Shown here: positions 1-7,970 of the stretch, piece after piece
Layout of the letters: each line of letters starts with the position of its first letter
Position numbering within the stretch: the first letter of the stretch is position 1
DNA from: Mycobacterium malmoense
GTDB lineage: Bacteria; Actinomycetota; Actinomycetes; Mycobacteriales; Mycobacteriaceae
DNA length: 64,000 nucleotides
Direction: 5' to 3'
Assembly: GCF_019645855.1 (NCBI RefSeq)
Contig: NZ_CP080999.1
Coordinates: 2,728,001-2,792,000 of the forward strand
Translations under genes and position numbers: made by a program
Notes under the pieces: model-generated
Seen by the model: the letters and a program-made list of their open reading frames with translations, nothing else
The model's database searches: none
What the model was told of the DNA's origin: nothing

Positions 1-349
1 GCAGCCGGTGCCGTGCGGATCGGCTACCCAGCGCATCGAGGACAGCACGCGGGTGCGCCTCAACCCGGTCAGTGAGGAACCCAGCGTGACCGACGTCCTC
101 AACAAGGTCACCACCGGGCAGGCCGACGCAGGACTGGTCTATGTCACCGACGCCCACAGCGCCGGAAACAAAGTGACCACCGTTAACTTTCCGGAGGCCG
201 CCGGTGCGGTGAATGTCTATCCCATCGCGGTGTTGAAGAAGGCGCCGCTGCCGACGCTGGCGCAGAAGTTCGTGGCCCTGGTGACGTCCGACACCGGCCA
301 GAAGATCTTGGCCCAATTGGGCTTTCAGAAACCGCAAGCCAAGCCCTGA
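1..349 (+). CDS. modA: molybdate ABC transporter substrate-binding protein ModA (5' cut by window edge)
   Basis: Only the C-terminal ~115 residues are present; the reading frame is open from base 2 and ends with TGA at 347-349. ModA binds molybdate outside the membrane and delivers it to ModBC. The visible part starts with VPCGSATQRIED and contains EEPSVTDVLNKVTTGQADAG and LVYVTDA, the hinge and ligand-cleft segments of the type II periplasmic-binding fold in molybdate/tungstate binders. In mycobacteria ModA is normally a lipoprotein, but that end lies outside the window. modB starts 9 bp downstream and modC follows, so this is the first gene of a modABC operon. Identity rests on family resemblance and on the permease and ATPase behind it. 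Confidence 0.95.
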   Translation, partial: QPVPCGSATQRIEDSTRVRLNPVSEEPSVTDVLNKVTTGQADAGLVYVTDAHSAGNKVTTVNFPEAAGAVNVYPIAVLKKAPLPTLAQKFVALVTSDTGQKILAQLGFQKPQAKP

Positions 350-358
350 CCGCCAATC

Positions 359-1153
359 GTGCACCGGCCTACGGACCTGCCCCGCTGGGTGTATATTCCC
401 GCCGCCGTGGGGACCGTCTTCGTGGCGCTGCCGCTCGTGGCGATCGCGGTCAAGGTCGACTGGCCGAATTTCTGGTCACTGATCACCAGCTCGTCGTCGA
501 AGACGGCGCTGCTGCTCAGTCTGAAGACCGCCACCGCCAGCACCGCGCTGTGCGTGGTACTGGGAGTGCCGATGGCGGTGGTGCTGGCCCGCAGCGGGGC
601 GCGCCTGGTGCGGTTGCTGCGACCGCTAATCCTGCTGCCGCTGGTGCTGCCGCCGGTGGTGGGTGGCATTGCACTGCTCTACGCGTTCGGCCGGCTCGGA
701 TTGATCGGGCAGTACCTGGAGGCCGCCGGCATCAGCATCGCGTTCAGCACCACCGCCGTGGTGTTGGCCCAGACGTTCGTCTCGCTGCCGTTTCTGGTGA
801 TTTCCCTCGAAGGCGCCGCCCGCACCGCGGGAGCCGACTACGAGGTGGTGGCCGCGACGCTGGGCGCACGCCCCAGCACGGTGTGGTGGCGAGTCACCCT
901 GCCGCTGCTGCTGCCGGGCATGGTGTCGGGCGCGGTGCTGGCGTTCGCCCGCTCGCTGGGGGAGTTCGGCGCGACACTGACGTTTGCCGGTTCCCGGCAA
1001 GGGGTGACCCGCACCCTGCCGCTGGAGATCTACCTGCAGCGGGTGACCGACGCGAACGCGGCCGTGGCGTTGTCGATCCTGCTGGTAGCGGTGGCGGCGT
1101 TGGTGGTGCTGGGCCTGGGCGCCCGCCGGTTGACCGGGACCGATGCCAGGTAG
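359..1153 (+). CDS. modB: molybdate ABC transporter permease ModB
   Basis: A 264-residue integral membrane protein forming the molybdate channel with ModC. It has about six hydrophobic segments, beginning near residues 13-35, and the cytoplasmic EAA-type coupling loop that contacts the ATPase, visible as EVVAATLGARPSTVWWRV followed by TLPLLLPGM. The GTG start at 359 is 9 bp after the modA stop. The later segment FARSLGEFGATLTFAGS is typical of molybdate permeases. Length is normal for ModB. modC starts 6 bp beyond the stop, consistent with one transcript. No defects seen. Confidence 0.96.
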   Translation: MHRPTDLPRWVYIPAAVGTVFVALPLVAIAVKVDWPNFWSLITSSSSKTALLLSLKTATASTALCVVLGVPMAVVLARSGARLVRLLRPLILLPLVLPPVVGGIALLYAFGRLGLIGQYLEAAGISIAFSTTAVVLAQTFVSLPFLVISLEGAARTAGADYEVVAATLGARPSTVWWRVTLPLLLPGMVSGAVLAFARSLGEFGATLTFAGSRQGVTRTLPLEIYLQRVTDANAAVALSILLVAVAALVVLGLGARRLTGTDAR

Positions 1154-1159
1154 CCGACC

Positions 1160-2266
1160 GTGAGCAAGTTGCAGCTTCGCGCCGTTGTCGCGGAACGCCA
1201 TGTGGACGTGGAGTTTTCGGTGTCCGCGGACGAGGTGCTGGCCGTGCTCGGACCCAACGGCGCGGGCAAGTCGACAGCCCTGCACGTCATCGCCGGCCTG
1301 GTGCGCCCCGACGAGGGCGTGGTGCGGTTGGGGGATCGGGTGTTGACCGACACGGCGACCGGGGTGAACGTGGCGACGCACGACCGCCGGGTGGGGCTGC
1401 TGTTACAGGACCCATTGTTGTTTCCGCACATGAGCGTTGCCGCCAACGTGGCGTTCGGACCACACAGCCGCCGGGGAATGTTCCGCTCGGCTCGCGCCCA
1501 CCAGAGAGCGACGGCGCTGCGCTGGCTGCGCGAGGTGGATTCCGAGCAGTTCGCCGCTCGAAAACCGCGGCAACTCTCCGGCGGCCAAGCCCAGCGAGTC
1601 GCGGTCGCGCGGGCGTTGGCGGCCGAGCCCGACGTGCTGTTGCTCGACGAGCCGCTGACGGGGCTCGATGTCGCCGCGGCCGCGGGCATCCGCGCGATGC
1701 TGCGCGCCGTGGTCCGCCGCACCGGCTGTGCGGTAATCCTGGTCACCCACGACCTGCTGGACGTGTTCACACTGGCCGATCGAGTGCTGGTGCTCGAATC
1801 CGGAAGGATCGCCGAGACCGGCCCGGTGGCCGACGTGCTCACCGCGCCGCGCAGTCATTTCGGGGCCCGGATCGCGGGCATCAACCTGGTCAACGGGACC
1901 GTCGGCCCCGACGGCTCGCTGCGCTCCCGCTCGGGCACACGCTGGCACGCGATCCCAGCCCAACAAATGCGCGACCAGCTCGGCCCCGGGTCGAACGCGG
2001 TCGCGGTGTTCCCGCCCACCGCGGTGGCCGTGTATCGAGACCGGCCGCACGGAAGCCCGCGCAATACGGTTGAGGTGACCGTGGCGGAGCTGGGCATCCG
2101 CGGGTCGGCGGTCTTGGTGCGGGGCCAAGAGCAGCCTGACGGGGCGCCTGGCCTGGCCGCGGAAATCACGGTCGACGCCGCCGCGGAGCTGCGGCTGACG
2201 CCCGGGGAGCGGGTCTGGTTCTCCGTCAAAGCTCATGAGGTGACGTTGTATCCGGCGCCTCGATGA
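1160..2266 (+). CDS. modC: molybdate ABC transporter ATP-binding protein ModC
   Basis: A 368-residue ATPase that powers molybdate uptake. The nucleotide-binding domain occupies about residues 1-230: Walker A GPNGAGKST near 31-39, signature LSGGQ near 139, Walker B VLLLDEP near 158-164, and the switch histidine in VTHD. The C-terminal part (about 290-360) looks like the molybdate-binding TOBE/MOP domain found in ModC. GTG start at 1160, 6 bp after modB. Last gene of the mod operon; apa follows after about 110 bp on the same strand and could be read through or have its own promoter. Confidence 0.97.
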   Translation: MSKLQLRAVVAERHVDVEFSVSADEVLAVLGPNGAGKSTALHVIAGLVRPDEGVVRLGDRVLTDTATGVNVATHDRRVGLLLQDPLLFPHMSVAANVAFGPHSRRGMFRSARAHQRATALRWLREVDSEQFAARKPRQLSGGQAQRVAVARALAAEPDVLLLDEPLTGLDVAAAAGIRAMLRAVVRRTGCAVILVTHDLLDVFTLADRVLVLESGRIAETGPVADVLTAPRSHFGARIAGINLVNGTVGPDGSLRSRSGTRWHAIPAQQMRDQLGPGSNAVAVFPPTAVAVYRDRPHGSPRNTVEVTVAELGIRGSAVLVRGQEQPDGAPGLAAEITVDAAAELRLTPGERVWFSVKAHEVTLYPAPR

Positions 2267-2375
2267 CCTGCGTCGACCGCGGGGCAGGTCGCACATCGGC
2301 AACATTGGAAAAACCGCATCGCATCGTCAGCAAGGCACCCTTGCCTCACGGCGGTAACACGGTAGGTTCGTCGCC

Positions 2376-3413
2376 ATGGATCAGGTGGACCCGAACTCGA
2401 CGTGTCGCCAAGTACCGTGGGCGACGCTGGCGATTGCGGCGGTGACCAGCGCTTTTGCCGTCGCCATCGCATTGCCGCCGACCTCGAACGCCGATCCGGA
2501 GCCCGCACCCCCGCCGCCGTCGACCACTGTGGCGGCACCGCCACCCGCGCCAGCAACCGCGACGCCCCCGCCGCCTCCGGGCGCCCCCGGCTCGCCGCAG
2601 GCCCAACCGGGTGATCCCAACGCGGCGCCACCGCCACCAATCGATCCCAACGCGCCGCCGCCACCAGCCGATCCGAACGCGCCCCCGCCACCGGCCGTGG
2701 ACCCGAACGCCGGCCGGATCGGCAATGCCGTCGGCGGATTTAGCTTCGTCCTTCCGGCGGGCTGGGTGGAGTCAGACGCGTCCCACCTCGACTACGGCTC
2801 GGAGTTGCTGAGCAAGACCACCGGCCAGCCGCCGATGCCCGGGCAGCCGCCGCCGGTTGCCAACGACACCCGGGTCGTGATGGGCCGGCTGGACCAAAAG
2901 CTTTACGCCAGTGCCGAAGCCAACGACGCCAAGGCCGCGGTCCGGCTGGGCTCGGACATGGGCGAGTTTTTCATGCCGTATCCCGGCACCCGGATCAACC
3001 AGGAAACCACCCCGCTGACCGGCGCCAATGGGATCACCGGAAGCGCGTCGTACTACGAGGTCAAATTCAGCGATCCGTCCAAGCCAAACGGCCAGATCTG
3101 GACGGGTGTAGTCGGCTCGCCCGCGGCGACCACGCCTAACGCCGGGCCCCCGCAGCGCTGGTTCGTGGTCTGGCTCGGGACCTCGAACGACCCGGTGGAC
3201 AGGGGCGCGGCCAAGGCACTGGCCGAGTCGATCCAGCCGTGGATAGCCCCGCCGCCGGCACCGTCTCCGGAAGCCCCCGCTCCGGTCCCAGGCGCACCGG
3301 CGCCCCCACCGGCACCCGGTGCACCGGCTCCGCCCCCAGCTCCGGGCCAAGCGCCCGCGGGAGAAGTCACCCCGACTCCTACATCGGCACCGCGGGCGGT
3401 CTTACCGGCCTAA
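2376..3413 (+). CDS. apa: alanine/proline-rich secreted antigen Apa (fibronectin attachment protein)
   Basis: A 345-residue secreted glycoprotein-type antigen. An N-terminal signal sequence (about residues 17-40, ending near SNADPEPAP) is followed by a long Pro/Ala-rich low-complexity segment with repeated DPNAPPPP units to about residue 110, a globular central part (about 112-300) with GFSFVLPAGWVESD and GRLDQKLYASAEA, and a second Pro/Ala-rich tail from about 300. In other mycobacteria Apa binds fibronectin and surfactant protein A and is O-mannosylated; the threonines next to prolines fit that, but glycosylation is inferred. The order modC-apa-small membrane protein matches M. tuberculosis Rv1859-Rv1861. 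Start ATG at 2376. Confidence 0.96.
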   Translation: MDQVDPNSTCRQVPWATLAIAAVTSAFAVAIALPPTSNADPEPAPPPPSTTVAAPPPAPATATPPPPPGAPGSPQAQPGDPNAAPPPPIDPNAPPPPADPNAPPPPAVDPNAGRIGNAVGGFSFVLPAGWVESDASHLDYGSELLSKTTGQPPMPGQPPPVANDTRVVMGRLDQKLYASAEANDAKAAVRLGSDMGEFFMPYPGTRINQETTPLTGANGITGSASYYEVKFSDPSKPNGQIWTGVVGSPAATTPNAGPPQRWFVVWLGTSNDPVDRGAAKALAESIQPWIAPPPAPSPEAPAPVPGAPAPPPAPGAPAPPPAPGQAPAGEVTPTPTSAPRAVLPA

Positions 3414-3536
3414 CCTTGGGCCGGGGTTTGCCCATCGTCGCCAATTCGGCACTCAATTCGTTACGCAAACCGGGTATACCGAAATCACGGCCCAGCAATC
3501 GAGCTGGGCTTTGCCGGCGATTGCAAGGAGACCCGC

Positions 3537-3836
3537 ATGAACGTCATGGCAGCGACCGAATATCTTGCCCGCTCCACCACGCTGACGAGCGTCGGGGTGA
3601 TTGGTTACATCATCATCGGTGGTATCGCGGGCTGGGTAGCCAGCAAGATCGTCAAGGGCAGCGGATCCGGAATCTTGATGGACATCGTGATCGGCATCGT
3701 GGGCGCGCTGATTGGTGGCTTCATCCTGAGCTTCTTCGTCAACACCGCGGGCGGCGGCCTCATATTCACCTTCTTCACCGCGCTGCTCGGCGCGGTGATC
3801 CTGCTCTGGATCGTCGGCATGGTGCGACGGACCTAG
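3537..3836 (+). CDS. GlsB/YeaQ/YmgE-family small membrane protein
   Basis: A 99-residue protein almost wholly made of three hydrophobic helices (about residues 19-38, 48-69 and 76-95) with glycine-rich turns such as IIGGIAGWVASKIVKG. This is the transglycosylase-associated (YeaQ/YmgE) family, small inner-membrane proteins often induced by stress; biochemical function is unknown. Length is typical (the M. tuberculosis counterpart Rv1861 is about 100 residues). ATG 3537 has a good ribosome site (AAGGAG) just upstream; a second ATG at 3546 is a possible alternative. It is the last conserved gene before the accessory block. Confidence 0.9.
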   Translation: MNVMAATEYLARSTTLTSVGVIGYIIIGGIAGWVASKIVKGSGSGILMDIVIGIVGALIGGFILSFFVNTAGGGLIFTFFTALLGAVILLWIVGMVRRT

Positions 3837-3869
3837 CCCGGTTGACCCTAGGTTTAACGCAGGTTCAAC

Positions 3870-4127
3870 TCAGCCCTCGATTCGGTTAACGAGCTGCCAG
3901 GGTTCGATGACAGGCTCTTGGCCGTCACGGTACCGCGACAACACCACGGCCAAGATGACCTGCGAGAGCCGGTGGCCAAGCTGAGGGGTGGGGATGCTGG
4001 GGCTATCAGACCTGCGGTGATGACGCTCGCGGCGCCCCACCAGCGCAACAACTCTGGCGGTCACGTGGGGGTGAGCTACTGGACGTACCTGGAAAGTACT
4101 TAAGGTCGTGGGACTTTCGACCAGCAT
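3870..4127 (-). pseudogene. decayed minus-strand coding relic, family not recognised
   Basis: The minus strand here reads as a plausible protein C-terminus: a hydrophobic-amphipathic stretch (PQLGHRLSQVILAVVLS) followed by RYRDGQEPVIEPWQLVNRIE and a stop near 3870. The residue mix looks like real protein, but there is no convincing start or ribosome site, and the upstream part reads as low-quality sequence. I do not recognise the family. Most likely the surviving 3' end of a deleted gene in the accessory block. Confidence 0.35.
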
Positions 4128-4352
4128 CGGCGGATCACGCTAGCCAACCGCCTGCCCGCAACCTTTGCGAAATCGAAAACTCGCTGGTAAACATGCTTTA
4201 CTTGTGTTAAGAAGCAAACTTCGGTCCTCGCTTCGATAGTTCAGCATGAAAGTACCTGCCAGTAGCAAGACGCCTCGTGTCCTTGTTAACTGTTATTTGA
4301 TTGAGATATGCGTCTGGCAGGTCACATAGTGAAAATATCGCGTTTGCTGTGG

Positions 4353-4745
4353 TTACTTCGCCGCGGAGGGCATATAACCGGCGCGGGCCTTGAGCATGAG
4401 GCGCAGTTCGTCGTCGATGAGGCGTTCCTACAACCTTGGTGTCGATCTTGGGTGGTCTGAGACCCGGAAAGGGTCCTCGTCGATTCCCTGTCGTCGGCCA
4501 GCCAGGCGGCGCACGGGCTTGTTGGCGGATGCGCGCGGTGGCCGGTTGCGCGCCGGAGTCAAGAATATGTGTGGTCCAGCATTGCGGGGCGAGCCTGGTG
4601 AAGGGTGTTCGTTGGGTTCGGCCGCATATCAGGTGAGGTAGTAGCGCGTGCCTCGCAGGTAGAAGCCGATCGTGTAGGGCGCTTTGCCGTCGGCCGGCAT
4701 CGCCAGGTGCCAACTGAGCAAGAGCGCCACCAGGTCGGGGGGTGG
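4353..4745 (-). pseudogene. frameshifted minus-strand gene relic, family not recognised
   Basis: Protein-like pieces lie in different minus-strand frames. A first piece (about 4745 to 4640) reads DLVALLLSWHLAMPADGKAP then YTIGFYLRGTRYYLT before an in-frame stop. A last piece, ending with TAA at 4353-4355, reads ERLIDDELRLMLKARAGYMP followed by SAAK. Between them the frame shifts at least twice. A functional gene would not be split this way, so this is a decayed gene. The function cannot be named from these fragments. Surrounding DNA is more AT-rich than the flanking conserved genes. Confidence 0.45.
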
Positions 4746-4921
4746 CGGAGGCGGTAAGCATTTCGAAATGAAAATAAATTGCGCGTGCACCTCGGGCCGA
4801 TTTTTTGCTGGAAATTTATATAGCCGCAGTTAATTGCTCATCTTTGTTGCGCGATCTACTCAATATAATTTCCAGGTACGTTCATTTCGTCGTTATCCAG
4901 AACGTACATAAGGAGATGGTC

Positions 4922-5170
4922 GTGCAGCTCGCAGCCCGCCCGCACATCACCGCCGCAGCCGCGTTAGCCAGCGCCGTTGCCCCGGCTCCCGGTCCGATGG
5001 TCCGGCACCTACCCGACCTTTACGTGGCCAATAACTACGCCCGATGAGAGTTCCCACCATTTAACTCATCGACGCCGCCGACACCATGTTGGCTTGTTCG
5101 CCGGTGTGCACAGCAACTTGCCTCACTATCCAGCGGAGCAAGCGCGACCACGGTACGCGCGAAAGTCGCT
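4922..5170 (+). pseudogene. truncated, frameshifted mycobacterial exported hydrophobic protein (relative of the 6703-7956 protein)
   Basis: GTG at 4922 preceded by AAGGAG (4910-4915) starts VQLAARPHITAAAALASAVA, the N-terminal hydrophobic signature of a mycobacterial family of exported proteins to which the 6703-7956 product also seems to belong. The frame stops at TGA 5045-5047. Just downstream other frames continue family-like sequence (LIDAADTML near 5070, then GLFAGVHSNLPHYPA near 5100), so the gene is broken by at least two frameshifts and lacks most of its body. A short peptide of about 41 residues could still be made. Classified as a pseudogene by the retained signal and scattered downstream pieces. 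Confidence 0.6.
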
Positions 5171-5239
5171 AGCGCTCAATTCTTTTCAGGCACGTGTCTC
5201 AAAACATCGTTTTATCGACTACGACAGGAAGGCTCGCAG

Positions 5240-6571
5240 ATGAAACGCAAGCAGCGCACAACGAGGCGGAATCGCCGTAACGCCAAGGCGCACCGTGGTG
5301 GCCGTGCGGTCGGCCTGGGTACGGCAGCCGGTGCCTTTCTGACTGCCGCAATGAGCCCGATGGCAACCGCGCCGCCCGCCCGCGCCGGGGTGCTCGACGC
5401 GATCATCGATCCCATCATCCAGCCGGTGATTGGGGCCGCCAGCCAGGCCGCCCTTGAGGGCATTAATGCCGGCACCGCGGCTCTTGAGGGCGTTACCGCG
5501 GGCACCACCGCCGCTCTCGAGGGCCTCAGTGCCAGCACGGCCGCCTTCGACGGCATTCATACAGCCGCCCTTGAGGGCATTACTAGCAGCATTAATGCCA
5601 GCGCCGCCGCCTTCAATGCCGGCGCGCTGAGCACCACCCTCGACGGCCTACATGCCAGCGCCGCTGCGGCCTTCAATGTCGGCGGTCTCGGTGCGGCGGT
5701 CTCGGCCGCGGCGGAGTCTCCTCGAGCTGAGCTGAACAGCCTCATCTACGGAGCGTTCGACAGCTTCTATACCGGGATTCACGGGGCTGGTGAGGCATGG
5801 ATTGCCAGCCCGACCGGTGAGCAGGTGGACGGGGCGCTCAATGCGCCGTTCGTCGACTTGTTCGGGCGCGACCTGATCGGCAACGGCATCAACGGTTTCA
5901 CCGGCCAAAACACCTCGCCTTTAGGCAGTTGGCTACCCGTCGGCAACCTCGGCTCCGGCGGATTCTTGTTCGGTGATGGCGGCAGCGGCGCGGCCGGTAC
6001 CGCCGCTAACCAAGCAGGGCTGCCCGGCGGTTCCGCCGGGCTGATCGGCAATGGCGGCACCGGCGGTGCCGGCAGCGTTATCTACTCGGGTAGCAAATTG
6101 GGTGGCACCGGTGGTGCCGGCGGTGCCGGCGGCTTGTTGATGGGCAACGGTGGTCAAGGCGGACTCGGTGGTGTCGGTAGATGGCAGGCCGGCACCGGTG
6201 GTGCCGGTGGTGCTGGCGGCGTGCTGTTCGGCAACGGCGGCGCCGGCGGCGCAGGTGGCCTCAACGCTAAAAGCAACCTAGGTGCCTATGGCGGTGAGGG
6301 CGGGGCCGGTGGTGCCGGTGGCTGGCTGGTGGGTAATGGCGGTGCTGGCGGCAGCGGTGGTACCCCTCCTGCTGGTCTCACCGGTGACGGCGGTCGTGGT
6401 GGTGTCGGCGGCTACGGTGGGTTGTTGGCCGGCAACGGCGGCATTGGCGGTAACGGCGGTGACGCCGCCCTGGGCTATTCCGGTTACAGCGGCGGCGTGG
6501 GCGGCGTGGGCGGCCTCGCCGGGCTCCTCGGCCAGGCCGGTACGACCGGCACCTATGGAACCAGCAATTAA
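5240..6571 (+). CDS. PGRS-repeat exported protein lacking a PE domain
   Basis: A 443-residue protein. Residues 1-28 are very basic (several RR pairs), followed by a hydrophobic run (about 29-48) ending at PPARAG, which resembles a signal sequence with an AxA cleavage site. Residues 60-130 hold imperfect repeats of an AALEGI/xASxAAF unit. At about residue 212 the sequence GRDLIGNGINGF matches the GRPLIGNG linker that joins PE domains to PGRS tails, and from about 235 a Gly-Gly-Ala/Gly-Asn-Gly PGRS domain runs to the end. There is no PE domain at all, so the linker and tail are retained with a different N-terminus. ATG 5240 is preceded by ACAGGAAGG. Function unknown; cell-surface location is inferred. 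Confidence 0.85.
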   Translation: MKRKQRTTRRNRRNAKAHRGGRAVGLGTAAGAFLTAAMSPMATAPPARAGVLDAIIDPIIQPVIGAASQAALEGINAGTAALEGVTAGTTAALEGLSASTAAFDGIHTAALEGITSSINASAAAFNAGALSTTLDGLHASAAAAFNVGGLGAAVSAAAESPRAELNSLIYGAFDSFYTGIHGAGEAWIASPTGEQVDGALNAPFVDLFGRDLIGNGINGFTGQNTSPLGSWLPVGNLGSGGFLFGDGGSGAAGTAANQAGLPGGSAGLIGNGGTGGAGSVIYSGSKLGGTGGAGGAGGLLMGNGGQGGLGGVGRWQAGTGGAGGAGGVLFGNGGAGGAGGLNAKSNLGAYGGEGGAGGAGGWLVGNGGAGGSGGTPPAGLTGDGGRGGVGGYGGLLAGNGGIGGNGGDAALGYSGYSGGVGGVGGLAGLLGQAGTTGTYGTSN

Positions 6572-6702
6572 CGGTCTCTGGGTTCCCCCGGCGATAAAGC
6601 GACCAGTCGGTTGCGGCTCCTCAGATCGGCTCGATTCCACCGACAGTCGACATCACAGAACGCACACGAACATCGAGACAAGACAGCAAAGGAACACAGC
6701 GC

Positions 6703-7956
6703 ATGCAACAGTTAGCAGCTCTTCGGCCTCTCCAGCCCCTCGTCGCGGCGGGTGCCGCGGCAGTAGGTGCCAGCCTGATCGCCCTGACGCCGGCGGTCTC
6801 CACCGATTTCGCCGCCGATCTTCAGCACAGCGCGGCCGCTGTCCAGCAGCGCGCGGTCGCGCTCACGAGCAGCGATCCCGGCGTGGTCAACCCGATCCAA
6901 ACGTGGATCGACGTCTTCCAAGACTCTGCTGCCAACCTGCAGGCAATCGGCAACCAGTGGGCGCAAATTCCTGCGGTGCTGGCGCAGCAGGTGGCCGCGA
7001 ACTGGGTCGAGTACGCGGACACCTACGTCAGCTCGTACCAGGAAGCCGCTCAAGGCGGTATTGACTATTTCCTCGGAACAGACCCTACTGATTTTGTCCC
7101 AAAGCTTGTAAATGTCGGCAACCTGCTTCAGGCGGCTAACTTCCCGGCCGCGTTCGACCAGCTATCCTCCACGTTCTGGACACAACCAATAAGTGCTTTG
7201 GGGCTGCCATTGTTCCCCATTCTGAAGCAGATCCCCGTATCCATCACACAGAATTTGGCGAACGTTACCAATTATCTAATGGATGACTTTGTGGAGGGCG
7301 CCGGAATTAATTTTTTATTCGAAGTCCCCGTGAATTTGGCGTATGGTTTGGGTATTGATGTTCAGAATGTTTATGATGCGTTTTCTGCTGGTGACCTGCC
7401 AGCAGGGTTGACCAACTTGGTCAATTTTCCGGGCGCATTCGCGGGGCAAGTCCTCAACGGATTCACTTACAACGGCGCCAACTGGCCCGGTCTCCTCTCC
7501 TTTGCGTCCTCCAACCCGTCTGACGGCGGAGTGCTGCAATTCTTTCTGAACGCCATCCCGTCGGACTTGGCGCAAGTTATCGTTGCTCCTGGTGCGGCCA
7601 ATATTGTTGGCGGTCAGAGTCTGTCCGGGGTGGTTCAGGCGTTCTTGAGCACGCTGACCAATTTCGGGCCCACTGGCTGGCCGACTCCGCAGGTTATTGG
7701 CGACAGTTTTCTTAATCTGGTGCAGACGTACTTCGGCGGGCCTAATTTTGCTAGTGCAGCCAACGTCGCCAGCGTGGCCGATTTCGCCGCCGCGGCATCA
7801 GCCGCCGGTGCTCTGCCAGCGGACTTGCCCGGCATAGCGCCGTCGATTGCGGCCGATCTGTCTGGCCTAGCCCCGTCGGTCGTGGCGGATCTTGCCAGCC
7901 GGCTGCCGGTCGAGTTCGGGACGCTAGCGGCCAACGTCCTGACGTCGCTGTTCTGA
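6703..7956 (+). CDS. mycobacterial exported hydrophobic protein, function unknown
   Basis: A 417-residue protein with an N-terminal hydrophobic segment (about residues 10-32, LVAAGAAAVGASLIALTPAV), then an Ala/Gln/Val-rich helical region and long stretches of Phe/Leu/Asn/Gly-rich sequence. The last 70 residues contain repeated AxxPSxxADL units (LPGIAPSIAADLSGLAPSVV). This is a mycobacteria-specific family found beside PE/PPE genes; its biochemical role is not known to me. ATG 6703 has AAAGGA upstream. Codons between about 7050 and 7570 are clearly more AT-rich than at the gene ends, suggesting mosaic origin. The AAA+ ATPase starts 15 bp downstream, so the two are probably co-transcribed. Confidence 0.75.
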   Translation: MQQLAALRPLQPLVAAGAAAVGASLIALTPAVSTDFAADLQHSAAAVQQRAVALTSSDPGVVNPIQTWIDVFQDSAANLQAIGNQWAQIPAVLAQQVAANWVEYADTYVSSYQEAAQGGIDYFLGTDPTDFVPKLVNVGNLLQAANFPAAFDQLSSTFWTQPISALGLPLFPILKQIPVSITQNLANVTNYLMDDFVEGAGINFLFEVPVNLAYGLGIDVQNVYDAFSAGDLPAGLTNLVNFPGAFAGQVLNGFTYNGANWPGLLSFASSNPSDGGVLQFFLNAIPSDLAQVIVAPGAANIVGGQSLSGVVQAFLSTLTNFGPTGWPTPQVIGDSFLNLVQTYFGGPNFASAANVASVADFAAAASAAGALPADLPGIAPSIAADLSGLAPSVVADLASRLPVEFGTLAANVLTSLF

Positions 7957-7970
7957 GTTCCTACTGCGGC

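Larger units (their letters stand above)
3837..4921. other. long gene-poor stretch with relics only
   Basis: About 1.1 kb without an intact gene. Apart from the two minus-strand relics described separately, it holds AT-rich segments (about 4160-4360 and 4760-4915) that differ from the GC-rich flanks. I see no tRNA, insertion-sequence ends, integrase or clear attachment site. The segment just before 4910 probably carries the promoter for the exported-protein genes downstream. Confidence 0.6.

Noticed and set aside
3850..3915. tRNA-like T-arm motif (GGTTCGAT) near the accessory block edge
   Set aside because: No acceptor stem, anticodon arm or D arm can be formed around it; no attachment-site duplication found.
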